Assembly (NCBI GenBank): GCA_963619325.1
Contig: CAVEVQ010000010.1
Coordinates: forward strand, 1-64,000
Direction of reading: 5' to 3'
Source of the DNA: UBA1181 sp963619325
GTDB lineage: Bacteria > Bacteroidota > Bacteroidia > Bacteroidales > Paludibacteraceae
Length of the DNA stretch: 64,000 nt
How positions within the stretch are numbered: the stretch's first letter is position 1; each line of letters begins with the position of its first letter. Made by a program: the position numbers and the translations under genes. The notes under the pieces are model-generated. The model ran no database searches. It worked only from the letters and a program-made list of their open reading frames with translations, and was not told the DNA's origin. Shown piece after piece: positions 51,401-54,099 of this stretch.

Positions 51401-52979
51401 TCTCACGACCTACCCTTCTGTGAGTCGAGACTACACACTGACAGGTAAGGACGAGTTCGGATGTTCTACAACCATCACAATTCCAGTGGCAGTCCATCAA
51501 AAGCCAAGTTTCCAAGTCTACGGAGAAGACAGTATCTGTCGTGGCTACACCGCTGAGTTCTACGCTTCAGGAGATGCTCAGACATATTACTGGGGATTTG
51601 GAACCAATGTTACCGATGACGCCCGCAGTATGAATGACGAGATTGTAACAGAAACCATAGAGAAGAGCATACCTATCTACGTCATGGCCGTTGACTCTAA
51701 CAACTGTTCTACAATTGTTCAGAAACGTATCACTTTGAAACAAAGTCCATCAGTACTCCACACAGGAAAAGACGTTATCTGTCTGGGAGATACAGCAGAG
51801 CTCGTCGGACACGGAGCAAGCTCATACTATTGGACTTACAACGTCAGTGCCAAGAGTGACACAGCATACGGAGACACGCTGCGATTCAAGCCAATTGGCA
51901 ACACCCGTGTGACGCTCGTCGGTTTGTTAGGATCTTGTGAGACGTCTACAGACATTCAAGTTACCGCCAACGCTTCACCGAGCGTGGCCATCCGCGGCGA
52001 CAGTTCGGTATGTAAGGGCGACAACGCCGTACTCACCGCATTCGGAGCACAAGACTACGAGTGGAGCAACGGCATCCTCGGAAGTTCGACCGTCTTAGAG
52101 GCGTTGGAGAAATCAACCACTATCAGCGTGAAAGGAACTTCATCCAACGGCTGTAGCTCAACCGCGGAAGTTGAAGTCGCAGTAAGCAACCGTCCAGAAG
52201 TTTGGTTGAAATTAACTGACATCACAGGTTGTCCTGGCACACCAACCACGATTAGCATGATCGCGGGAGGCGCACAAAACTTCCAATGGAGTTCAGAGCC
52301 TGTCAACCAAGAGATAGCAGGCAACACTGTCAACGAACTATCTGCCACAATCGATGAGTTAACCCATGTGATTGTAACAGGTTACGACGTATCAGGATGT
52401 TACACGACAGCCGACCTCTACGTCGACACGTTGACACACAAGCCAATACAATTCAGCGTGGAGCCATCCGTCATCTTAGAGGAGAACCCAATCATCACGA
52501 TGAAGGGAATCTATCCTGACAACGCAGACTGGACTTGGGATACGGGAGACGGAATCGGAGAAGGTATCGAGGGAGTAGAAGCAACCTACAACTACCCTAA
52601 CCCAGGCACACGCGACTCATTCGTCGTTACAGCGAACGTAATAGACGAGTTAGGATGTGAGTACACAGTAGACTCAACCATCTACGTATGGAAGATGTTC
52701 TGGATGCCGACGGCCTTCACACCAAACGAAGACGGCATTAACGATGTATTCCGCTTGAAAGGAACCCAATTCCTCACAAAAGTCAAGTTGACCATCTACA
52801 ACAGAATCGGAACTATCGTCTTCCAAACAGAAGACGTTAATGGCTACTGGGATGGTAAATATAACAACGAGAAATGTCCTGAAGGCATTTACGGATACAC
52901 CGTAGATTGGGAATCAAATGGATTCCACGGAATCAACAAGAGCGGAACGAAGAAGGGATACATACAGTTGATACGATAG
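27459..52979 (+). CDS. Giant T9SS-secreted repeat protein, adhesin/gliding-motility type (8,506 aa)
   Basis: This is one uninterrupted frame of 25.5 kb. Residues 1 to about 33 are a signal peptide (two possible Met starts, 1 and 9). The N-terminal region (about 35-600) begins STPNMSFENGNFDNWTRYY, a jelly-roll-like start common in Bacteroidota surface giants, and continues with YKPWTTVSYDLRPYIGEEITFEV. A cysteine-rich insert interrupts it at about 233-440. From about 715 to 8,328 there are about 90 Ig/PKD-like repeats of 70-100 residues, each starting P-x-(I/V/F)-x-(I/V)-x-G...C-x-G and ending Y-x-V-x-(G/A)-T-D-x-x-G-C...V-x-V. A last Cys-free unit precedes a type B (gliding CTERM) sorting domain beginning FWMPTAFTPNEDGINDVF and ending KKGYIQLIR. 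It should be exported by T9SS and held at the cell surface; adhesion or surface motility is inferred. No PorP/SprF-like partner gene is adjacent. Confidence 0.92.
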   Translation: MRKRIHKTMRHILILLFSGLFTLCASLSAAESNISTPNMSFENGNFDNWTRYYSYYGPTGYSTNYNGKFVYSNERLSPYSSSTVGATDVWTETHTTQINTNYGSFEVMSSASNDPNVACDNLTQVPTSSKYSVRIGSKDAAENDVANLGEATYPRAMAEKMQYKFTVDENSTLLTYKYAVVMTGANDNHEHNADKPPFAIYIIRGNDTICASTVVSNSNGLTKASTNQTTDGQCKKCNLKNYEPNDYTCTDNLTNVTGDNYQSYCSTCANKAKEVGFKCDDYKSFVVETKHDTCLKKTFTKNWSNGWYDTCLETDENGNCTKLGKNCKWDWRNGTYTCRNTISAEDKYKDETGKDVRFEYNSWWNQWQVWDVTATCSQYGTATHDTTIQICTKCSWYDAKDRYVEYGENNSAATNDSILKCSDADCAEHMQEATSVKCLQSYLTQSELSGTYYKPWTTVSYDLRPYIGEEITFEVLNHDCVEDFTTTGGGNTYHFFKASSHRTYGYFTAETKKFETVIKNCGDGTITLTAPEGFKNYSWSSGLSQNGTDKNIATIKATSVIEENEYSVTMSADETDKNLLGNVNGTNSSKSCTKATDKFTLVKDPIDTDINNDVACYNEVVFTDKSQIKKIKYNKYNTATGNFDMVDYKPDSILYEIWTYNYQGRDYETQGNPVTLELPSPSASEDTTYKVYRTLYTANDCQINDIVDITIKRRPEIIIDGDPTICYGEKKTITLTGEDAYLGSYENSFGNPYKYVWTDEAGNTQKDAGSSTEKKQTGEAATKLVISPTSTGSVYYYLNINSTETGSANTTRECVYTGEYNVTVYESPTLTLDVAKDAATGIRTKNICKGETAEFGATTNITGTFGWNTVCDTVRLKDTEKDASAHTFTTPVINDDVTYYYAVVTASDGACMMIDSVKFVTMESPELEIEGPTQVCSGADYEFKANGAEKSSSYVWTYGGGLTFQSPTLDLEFGSTFTAGSKTTLKLTGENENGCSSTTDTTIMVNKLPEPKVECALANGCTICEGEELKLKASGADYFEEWAGGVSPTYYGVSTDAAQKAEEIKNHVYMSDVPSTATQTYEVVGVDSFQYKNNDGDLLYTECKSTVDFSNFTITEAPKISIVDNNAIAGNVCEGEAVNLDASGAGSYYWSTSRDFSTTLSSVSKLKDTPATGLSSIKYYLKGFTGTNHTGCTWIDSTEITIHKAPTFTVSAEKGYICQNSSDVLTAKENDGATGDDAISTFEWTNGPQSATYTVTPDVTTTYYVTATNSNQCASAKKAVTVTVVNAPTLTFNGADRACENVEISLDASVDAPTGATYTDTYVWKYDNKQINTDETKTTASHTPSSTGTVYYELTAERSYTATIDGETKNATCQSTLRQGIQIDNAPSLAITGHEAGLCTGQKITLSASGAGTGKQYTWTVEGESGETVGATKEISTVGKEIYAPNPTQAIEVTVKADGDNNCTGTKTINVSTYALPVVATTPTATSVCENSEVNISVDKNNSYTCDGTAATYSWKLTDEDNNSIGDATGEDVSLSLSQTTTFTVVATDVHGCVSKAATAKATANKYPTIKTKSVPAAICQGLGIEIELEDETAKQISYEWSDAQTYTNGTAHTGSTYKFSVSAADLNLTDDINNYLVDLKLISNEGCETDTTYSFPVSTPPVIYITGSDNGCANTNVTLTAKGGTTGNYVWSTNEKTDVITPTLVTGDNKFKVQGADKNGCVGTSEEFTVTGNDSPTITLTASATDVCQNKSVTITPSSDKSGTTYTWEYATYTTDATGNKVLNDVKGYPCSDCNTNINPTITDNTAYIATGTSNDCQGKATIYISAKETPVITITADKPTLCPGEETTTLRAQNTNGNATVSGWKWDNSTVTTENFTTGTINASTSFKVVASTAENCDAEASITLDVYTKEAIGIDNGTGQVCEGSTIDLKAIGGSSNWKWTATNATISATDESATISNATSGSDITVTLSALDNHGCTTEPATSTVKVIAKPEIAVSATEKPCPGSNVTFTATEKSGDNTKMSSNGWTWYEGEISDANKKDVSSSTFQLTNVQENTTIIYNVTGTDINGCISDAVQKSVTVATKPNLDVTANKTTVCRNEKVSLSISSSETGEKTFTLPNGETKATNEAQITFDTTLTIAKTYTFTVTVKNESGCENTESVDITVNDIPKVTLTSADGKNSVCEGQSINLVATPSDASLSEFEWKHTTETDSKAAFTPTNTNKTASVRVKDGECYSDWATYNVSIIAKPTLSINGVSDVDKDATTANESICKGSSVTLTATGSESGNYQWLEGATGVGGGTNYTPTISKKTTFSVFGSNASGCYDTAWYVVDVKELPVFTPTIDPICTGNVATIELDNKVESFTVSWTSTSAQEVNVVGESDGVDSYTTTETFTNSTNFSIVGYANGCASEKKTASLTVNAKPDIQITCDPIDKAICQETGTATLTATGGVSTQYVWTLENTVIANGTDKATISNVNTAGSYTYKVVGENESGCQNETTIAITVNEKPTVSIKVEDGPICVGSSKELTAESTAGTYVWYNENGQQVGVGEKISPVFNSTTAVKYSVEATDNNGCKATATSDDITAQALPVATIENATVCSGTEAKVSIKGVKSVKWPTGTVNSDASGNNTYSFGNVTNSKSYDVIVYSGADGGGCSSEATVTVNVEELPTISISGETSVCSGANVSLTATATNCDITWNDLPSGLTATNGVVSGTITTAGTYNFSVTAKSTSTAKCEKTESVTLTVNALPTNTITVSNATENGGKNYICAGSTVELASGTAYSHYEWSIAGNSNVINTEEKATFSPTAETTYQLVATDANGCETAPVTQTIYVVYAPTFDFDAESYNVCEGTPATITVNNASSDAEFTWTTSGTYTKNGDNSITTEELTADATVTVLAKSTIVPTCTTEKSKIVSVNPSPVFTILGDAEVCAGVDLELSGSNSAYEYDWYEGDNTTAVATKSSTHTINKNTTTNETIIYTAVATDKSSKCQAKDSKTININARPQLEAFTSTAACEGVDVTFTATDKAGSVMSSQYEWFDENGIATGEKTQSITVSIAKGSNTSKKGSVISYSNGCASERVSYEVTPSANPKLTVSGTLLACSGDKPSSDIKVTADMTGLKYIWSEGTSQIQEITQTGTECPITVLGDNLKAITEDKTYTVEASIDGQCSATIEVPVKVVSKPTVSISLDTKDCPGETNTLSATEGNGYTYQWYEKEGNDYNNISGATNYQYIATKDKAGDYTYQVKVGLTQTVDGQSVTCYNETEASFTVQATPNITLTGGDQTVCKGQSVEIYADGGQSYTWTANSATVSTDAQYIFNADESVDITISGTNEYGCVGLTTAKVEVKENPVIDVTAEQICPNTEAKLKNNSGDDITITWAAGSYDQTSKIWTSDEKISAAKSYTLTGTKTYDLGNGESLSCTSDATVTANSFYPAPTAEIYVNNQQTNGQTYTVCQNVTELPVKAVLSGNSQYSTSWSSNKSEHSFASDNANETTLTLNSVAGTIQAVVTEGEHSCSTTIEQEIAFYGKESISITGSESVCAGENAEFTVSQGDAVSYTWTVKEGTEDVASSRITALDGGKTITVANVTKDITAYVVGQDVNECETNPSNKVTVTAKAKPSITIETDKANATTICSGEGIELTAISNSTARVQWNGQSEETGRSVYSIASLTAETTTEKTYSVSATDGECTTQSEVKVTINPLPKLILTEAYGFCDGESATFTVTDLYNSSNITYSWAEPDNDGNATTTFNAQTGNTYTATKKGIYSVKGKDNTTECTSEPVNSQTVVVYNKPKDLKIEFGVACVGKDVELTASSSTNNTTFEWYSKTSGASDFSALGTGEKQTVTATDNAVSYKIKGTGTYTLANGSTLACEALSDPVDVTGNAIPTFTIDKPSSVCYGNTVDISVSGNTDGTTFEWTQNNMVVLDGETTEATKQYTTGNLTTAETYSVIATLDGCSSDAQTITVEPKTKPVINNINVSTPICEGETVTLTADATATTYNWIINSAALAEKTQSVTYPSSGGLTTGTYNYSLTIENDGCVSETMDGQFTVNQKPSISLNGKTNYCPGETTDIAVTSNVASISWYSYDDDTKKDGSLISQGTSNTDKLQETLTEESKSYFYHLYISDGTCEADKVFEVTTYALPSIEGTGSATICYGSEVQLRAKGGNETDDVTIDGLTGKVGTDENAGYTVFTDEPTTDTNYNVTVTSADGCSATDVWAVTVAPLPDVMINNKIDGSEAICQGETPVTLTASSSTTGVSYKWSTGATDAATSVSPDASTTYTVTATYEPVTSTFCEGTTEYTVNVNPIPVVEFDGDKIACSGSTATFRIKDPVSNYTYTWADGYTGGTERTTDALTAAKTYSVTATDNTTGCTSQVATHTISVVENPTVTLSQSSASVCNGGTLPDVSITNAGMKSYYWTNQGEENRISTEATLSGITVEADKKYEAYVETADGCIGKADLEVKVLSLPSVTISGDNYVCDQSKATINASAVDGVAPYSFIWTTDDQDLTFSGDVANASQVSTSKLTQAGGKNGNGFYTVYAKATDANGCFSKNKAEHTISVAQTPTLATNVDQASVCAGSDVTLSASGAGANATYTWYKKGATEADDKELANSAKTTVTITEDAEFYVKATTSLGCEVTSSPIAVTTKSAPTIDNINDMSICEGSSTEITIKTTPTTATISVDGIGAEKDANNANKYKFTPNGSTEYTITAKENGCTSEKTFTITTNTLPVVQINNYVEGGRTALCYDKNNQFTLTATSSNTAKSYQWYVVDGTDETVINDANEQFYNAPTTKSTDYKVKFTDNNGCEGTSIYSIVVNALPEFKLEPVAEAVCTDGSTTINVVASNYAQNYEWPAELGLTNTVRSAMVTLSGNAGTTKTYSVKATDGNGCTYTATTSIYEVANPTFDLKAENICDGGNVVLTATAPTANNLTYTWGIEGSAQSSVNGDNTTVTFTETSTQVASMAPKEYEVAGSWTKTYNSKDYTCTTKNKTYVKVNELPSVSISGASLVCAEDDKKVTLTASGTNLTTYEWQKGDSYSKDKSAENANTTENTFEVTPDVGQDGESTTTYYTVRVTDGNGCQNTATTSILRVGKTNIEIPEEYIGVCMGSDATLNSGISGTNYTFAWTKDGSSMSSENGNSLSIANVTTDATYAVKATASYVSNQQTKYCEATKTFNVESKDVPTLSFSGDGSVCYNNPTPLVVNATNADYLVWEGKSTNIKDNEGNDDNINESEITFAPKELITEQTQFGFTAYKNYVISRDGTSTTNVQNLTCTATGQATASPRNLPTIAVEDVRTCINSEKTLKATATSAESGITFNYDWKVPGEGTWNAGTESKTITPTVKGEYEYKVRVTDSYNCADSAAIILTVDTLPTFTLSGDIAECKGNTVTISASNKSLEYDWTNSGNYNPNISNRYTVTDALTIEVKAKDGNGCLSAPVSHSVEALSNPEISIDATTPCYNQSATLTVTDNVTEGVNTYSWNKSSVTKIREGVFTTDNLKDASTYTVTATKIYADHNNKSCVAKEEVDVSVNALPVISISADESYCNGTENITITANGGQAYEWSTNEIAEPNTDLTETNTYNIAGPLTTEMNIYVWGQDANGCKSSAETNIQVNDNPKFHISGDTVVCLGGTTKVKAVAENGGMDFTWTVDGSSTTSDEYTFNDITKDVKVSVMAKNANGCTTTYEFTVKAVNAPTITADNFDKTICKGSTAQLEINDIQATDNGNAATIAWKDAAGRTIAGANTTRYTTPAVNNSNTKYTVEASYAYSQYETETVTCPTTATFTINVNDLPYITISGDESVCEGENATLTASATGTGTNQTYQWFVKTATGINNLSNNATSTRNPINETGAYDATTRTVTYYVIVSDEHLGSTACEDTAWQNVKVKELPTFELSTADSKTTVCQGDAVTIKADKPSLLYDWNGAGYQNTTTYELNVNAETHLTVKAMDQATSCEGSATIDLYTKPYPIIEFENVPTVCADQESKTINISSSKKDQYVWKWQLDNKNGDVKSTTSSCETGLLKDNQDIYVTATLNECTSDTTITIQVNRLPEISIEEGSNISVCSGSDLVLHAEGGIAYVWKEYDANQYKASSELQTTNIINSEKIKVWGKDNNGCENSAEIEISVNPLPTFDVNYNKGYCVGSQAILEATSTEGLSYVWSYKKDFSSESIVSRAQVFRPIITKDTTFYVKGTNNNGCTAEGYKTVALKAYQYPDIELSAPASVCKGSEATLEVKNNGVAATYAWSGIDKTNATITVNVAKNTKFTVTATSVEGGCKTLKDAVVGVLQLPTIIAEDAKVCEGNNGTIGARSNSTIAEWYWMDASGTTILQEKNANGNKYTTTEAGGITSETHYIAKGIDAQGCEGSVVVKISNYENPKFTIATNSPVCNGSDIKLTASNRTLSYDWNDGDGYKSDWSFSETADATKTYAREVIGKSAEGCTTKISVPSITIQTLPVFELEMKNDLGTTGEYVCLGGDMTITSNVADYTYSWSTSDKTYTETSNKMTFENVQGQTFVSVTAKESLKGDEYCATTIEKTIKVWSLPDIKIESEKSEICLDSSVTLTAKGGVSGKYVWLNPAGEKTDNVKVTPSVKFAADEAGRNLTYEVQGTDENGCVNTATTDLMVYNRPTLTIPAVEPVCRGTEATIQANGSANNYTWYVKGSEKVIGTSDLITPKVTPASGENSVTYTVRAEDMNTCVNFGEVTVNVKEYPTLTYKTTSPTGKDSICKGLPQSIKIQMEGADTWEWTDEDNTNSFREFSSLNAQKRITVRGTTAGCTTDTTIEIGIWTLPDFSLDGVSNICNNSVLTITAKAISDKDKYTYEWIGKNHTGDSYTETVKTASTFTYTVKATDANKCYATQSHTVKVNALPTVTITDRTPVVCEGDATTAEATGAIDYAWYTAENISGPWVADGTGDITNLTVNAPVYLRVIGTDINGCENRDSILVSTKPYPVITVEEAPAAVCYDENATIKVSGADTYTWDKDDETVTIETSTSGNKHISAITEKLTGDRAFKVTGTTNGCATDKTINVSVWSLPSISISSVKSNNEICEKESILLNAAGGETGKYVWNISGNTTVIGTEDSYTAAPTTVGTTTYQVHGEDIHGCKNQSEFDVVVNELPDIEIEGEDAVCMKEQVTLKAISSVGIRNYNWSSGETDQTITATITNGKTFQVEVEDYNGCKNIAKKAVAAKSIPSLAAALPKYICNGDEAEVVLSGAEKYYTTENELISNGKMTISPSKDTTFTIVAYVGECSQTKDISLQVFENPTVWISASADAICKGASATLTANGATQYEWIGESITNTKRTVSPLETTQYTVYGTDDNGCHGTSEPYTLKVNTAPEFTVEATSDYVCEGSYDTLFVKYDKTVDGHATSFTWTNTGELKDSIFPAIYETVNYMVIGRNDYGCEATRMKLITKKDYPTLSFESSNDVICEGTDVTITAISNATDYKWQDGTTGNEYEITNIDAGKTLTAYATLNGCTTTDQFVVNVNPKPYVWITGSRDTCTYSEITLSAKGASTYKWSNGKSGESISVFYKNEPGTYQYSVVGTDINGCSFETEPYEVTVHSAPKVIISGSTEVCNGTSAQLTASGANTYIWTAGYNSSDATIYPTITERTYFFVTGKDIYGCEGSANKWVNVIEYPTLAYEAPAQVCKGEPAKFTITGANKYFYNGETIEGKTFTYTDVPENTTTYTIVGDKSGCQSSIRFMVDVLQHPTVWISGTNTICKESSTLLTASGALTYVWTSDKTGKTAISTAESYNAHPTEMTTYTVVGTDANKCSSTQTYTVNVDSLPKFEIDGPTQACEGNTITLAIKNGDALKYSWSNGASGETVTPIINKSTVFTVEATGSNNCTAKKTHTVRSYAYPTLSYSAPAQACAKTPVQIIVTGADSYNWANDPKNHTGRMTDYPEGTTVYNVEGVSNNCATNLSISVDVLQNPTVSYQGNTSICRGTKMELVAYGAKEYQWSTGLKSDTLTTYPSVSRDYTLTGKDEFGCSTTITIPVAVHQKPSFQVYGEDSICRGYTAEFYASGDAQTYYWGFGTNVTDDARSMNDEIVTETIEKSIPIYVMAVDSNNCSTIVQKRITLKQSPSVLHTGKDVICLGDTAELVGHGASSYYWTYNVSAKSDTAYGDTLRFKPIGNTRVTLVGLLGSCETSTDIQVTANASPSVAIRGDSSVCKGDNAVLTAFGAQDYEWSNGILGSSTVLEALEKSTTISVKGTSSNGCSSTAEVEVAVSNRPEVWLKLTDITGCPGTPTTISMIAGGAQNFQWSSEPVNQEIAGNTVNELSATIDELTHVIVTGYDVSGCYTTADLYVDTLTHKPIQFSVEPSVILEENPIITMKGIYPDNADWTWDTGDGIGEGIEGVEATYNYPNPGTRDSFVVTANVIDELGCEYTVDSTIYVWKMFWMPTAFTPNEDGINDVFRLKGTQFLTKVKLTIYNRIGTIVFQTEDVNGYWDGKYNNEKCPEGIYGYTVDWESNGFHGINKSGTKKGYIQLIR
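28155..28776 (+). other. Cysteine-rich insert in the N-terminal region of the giant protein
   Basis: About 207 residues contain 17 cysteines, several as C-x2-C or close pairs (QCKKC, YCSTC, CTKC, CSDADC). They are mixed with Trp/Tyr-rich stretches such as WYDTC, CKWDWRNGTYTC and WWNQWQVWD. The segment splits what reads as a single jelly-roll-like domain: the part before it ends near NDTICASTVVSNSN, the part after resumes at YYKPWTTVSYDLRPYIG. No such insert is seen in the GH8-like giant at 1-5.9 kb. Fold unknown; disulfide-rich or metal-binding are both possible. Confidence 0.7.
29600..52442 (+). repeat. Array of about 90 Ig/PKD-like protein repeats
   Basis: By eye I count 90 regular units each marked by P-x-(I/V/F)...C and a later Gly-Cys or equivalent Cys, from PEIIIDGDPTIC to PEVWLKLTDITGC. 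Unit size is about 210-300 nt. Units are diverged (no long identical blocks seen), but the Asn-Gly-Cys element is very often spelled aacggatgt. The count could be off by one or two because some units have unusual spacing. Confidence 0.85.
45386..52442 (+). repeat. Higher-order period of three units in the giant repeat array
   Basis: Units of one class usually start with Tyr-Pro (YPIIEF, YPDIEL, YPTLTY, YPVITV, YPTLSF, YPTLAY, YPTLSY) and often end with T-x-N/S-G-C-x-T-D. They recur as every third unit, at about 45386, 46123, 46846, 47614, 48336, 49063, 49740, 50402, 51074 and 51747. Spacing is 660-770 nt. The two units between them also fall into two recognisable classes. The same pattern can be traced back, less cleanly, to about the middle of the gene. 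Confidence 0.7.
52690..52976 (+). other. Type B T9SS sorting domain (gliding-motility C-terminal domain)
   Basis: The last 95 residues match the gliding-motility-associated CTD: FWMPTAFTPNEDGINDVFRLKG, LTIYNRIGTIVFQTED, GYWDGKYNNEKCPEGIYGYTV, and a final strand GYIQLIR. In the family this domain directs secretion through the T9SS and is not processed like type A domains. Confidence 0.92.
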
Positions 52980-53000
52980 AAGGCTGATTTAATAATTAGT

Positions 53001-53046
53001 ATAATTAAGTCCGATGACAAGGAAATTTGTCATCGGACTTAATTAT
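53001..53046. terminator. 20-bp perfect palindrome, probable bidirectional terminator after the giant gene
   Basis: Arms 53001-53020 and 53027-53046 are perfect complements over 20 bp with a 6-nt loop, 21 nt after the stop. There is no long T run after it, only AT-rich arm ends. It could therefore act as a terminator, an mRNA 3'-end stabiliser, or both. Confidence 0.65.
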
Positions 53047-53193
53047 AAAATCAGTTTATATGACATGACACGTATCAATCCAAGGAAATCTTCAGTCATC
53101 TCTTTACAAAAAATTTTAAAGATGCCTCTTTCCACTTATTATCCACTTTACACAATCTTCCAAAAATTATAGATTTTCCATAGTAAAAAACTT

Positions 53194-53201
53194 TAATTTT
53201 G
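53194..53201 (+). promoter_or_regulatory. Putative -7 box for ttcA
   Basis: TAATTTTG matches TAnnTTTG, 25 nt before the ATG at 53226. It overlaps the TTG codon at 53199, which rules that TTG out as the start. Confidence 0.5.
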
Positions 53202-53225
53202 AGAATCATTTTGATCTATATCCTT

Positions 53226-53957
53226 ATGGAACTTCAAGACAAAATATTTCAAAAGATCAGAAAAGCGATAGACAGGTTCGGCCTCATTGAGGAAGGCGAC
53301 AAAATTCTTATTGGACTATCAGGAGGCAAGGATTCACTCGCTTTGGTGGAGTTTCTCGCTCGTAAACGTAGAGCTCGCCACCCGAACTTCACCCTTTTAG
53401 CAGTCCATATCTCGATGGGCAATATCCCCTATCAGGCAGACATTGACTACTTACGAGACTATTGTCAAACGTTCGATGTGGAATTTATTCACGACATCAC
53501 GTCATTTGACCCGTCGACCGACACAAGGAACACACCCTGTTTTCTCTGCTCATGGACTCGAAGAAAGCGTATGTTTAACTTAGCTAAAGAATTGAATTGC
53601 AACAAAATAGCACTCGGGCACCATTTAGACGACATGCTACATACGCTACTGATGAACCTCACCTTTCAAGGTTCATTCAGCACAATGCCACCTCTCTTGC
53701 AGATGAACAAATTCGAGATGAAGATCATCCGTCCACTATGCCTCGTTGAGGAGGAGAACCTCATTGAGTTCGCACAAATGCGAGGATTCAGAAAGCAGAA
53801 AGAAAACTGTCCTTATGAGACAGACTCGCAGCGCACCACCGTCAACGAGGTGCTTCAAAAAATGACAGAACTCAATCCAAATGCCAAGAGCAGCCTGCTC
53901 CGTGCCATGATGAACGTACAAGAAGACTATCTGCCGAAAGAGGTTTCAAAAAAATAA
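53226..53957 (+). CDS. ttcA: tRNA 2-thiocytidine biosynthesis protein TtcA-like (243 aa)
   Basis: The PP-loop ATPase motif LSGGKDSLAL is at residues 31-40. The three cysteines that hold the iron-sulfur cluster in TtcA are present: C105 and C108 in PCFLCSW and C195 in ENCPYE. The family blocks GHHLDDMLHTLLMNLTFQG and MPPLLQMNKFEMKIIRPL also match. The enzyme thiolates cytidine 32 of certain tRNAs using ATP. A TTG-initiated longer frame at 53199 is rejected because it lies in the promoter. The gene is flanked by the palindrome after the giant gene and the carbamoyl-phosphate synthase gene. Confidence 0.9.
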   Translation: MELQDKIFQKIRKAIDRFGLIEEGDKILIGLSGGKDSLALVEFLARKRRARHPNFTLLAVHISMGNIPYQADIDYLRDYCQTFDVEFIHDITSFDPSTDTRNTPCFLCSWTRRKRMFNLAKELNCNKIALGHHLDDMLHTLLMNLTFQGSFSTMPPLLQMNKFEMKIIRPLCLVEEENLIEFAQMRGFRKQKENCPYETDSQRTTVNEVLQKMTELNPNAKSSLLRAMMNVQEDYLPKEVSKK

Positions 53958-54099
53958 CCTTTCCGCTCCAAAGTACTAATTCAATCGTTTTTACACATAT
54001 ATCAACAAGCAAAGCACCTCCATTTCATTTTTAATGAAAAATCATTTTCTCATTAAGGGAATATTTCCGAAATTTGCACGAATTATAAATAACTTGAAT

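Noticed and set aside
27761..52348. Dozens of 60-135-codon minus-strand frames inside the giant gene
   Set aside because: They are mirror frames of a low-stop-codon repeat sequence with no promoter, motif or consistent spacing.
29600..52442. Array considered as CRISPR or tandem DNA satellite
   Set aside because: Repeats are protein-level, diverged, 210-300 nt long and in one open frame; no short identical repeats with spacers exist.
53139..53147. TTATCCACT, one mismatch from a DnaA box, near the end of the giant gene (a similar TTATCCACC lies near rsmG)
   Set aside because: Single imperfect sites without a cluster, AT-rich unwinding element or dnaA/dnaN nearby do not support an origin.
53199..53225. 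TTG start for ttcA
   Set aside because: The codon lies inside the -7 promoter box; the ATG at 53226 fits the family.
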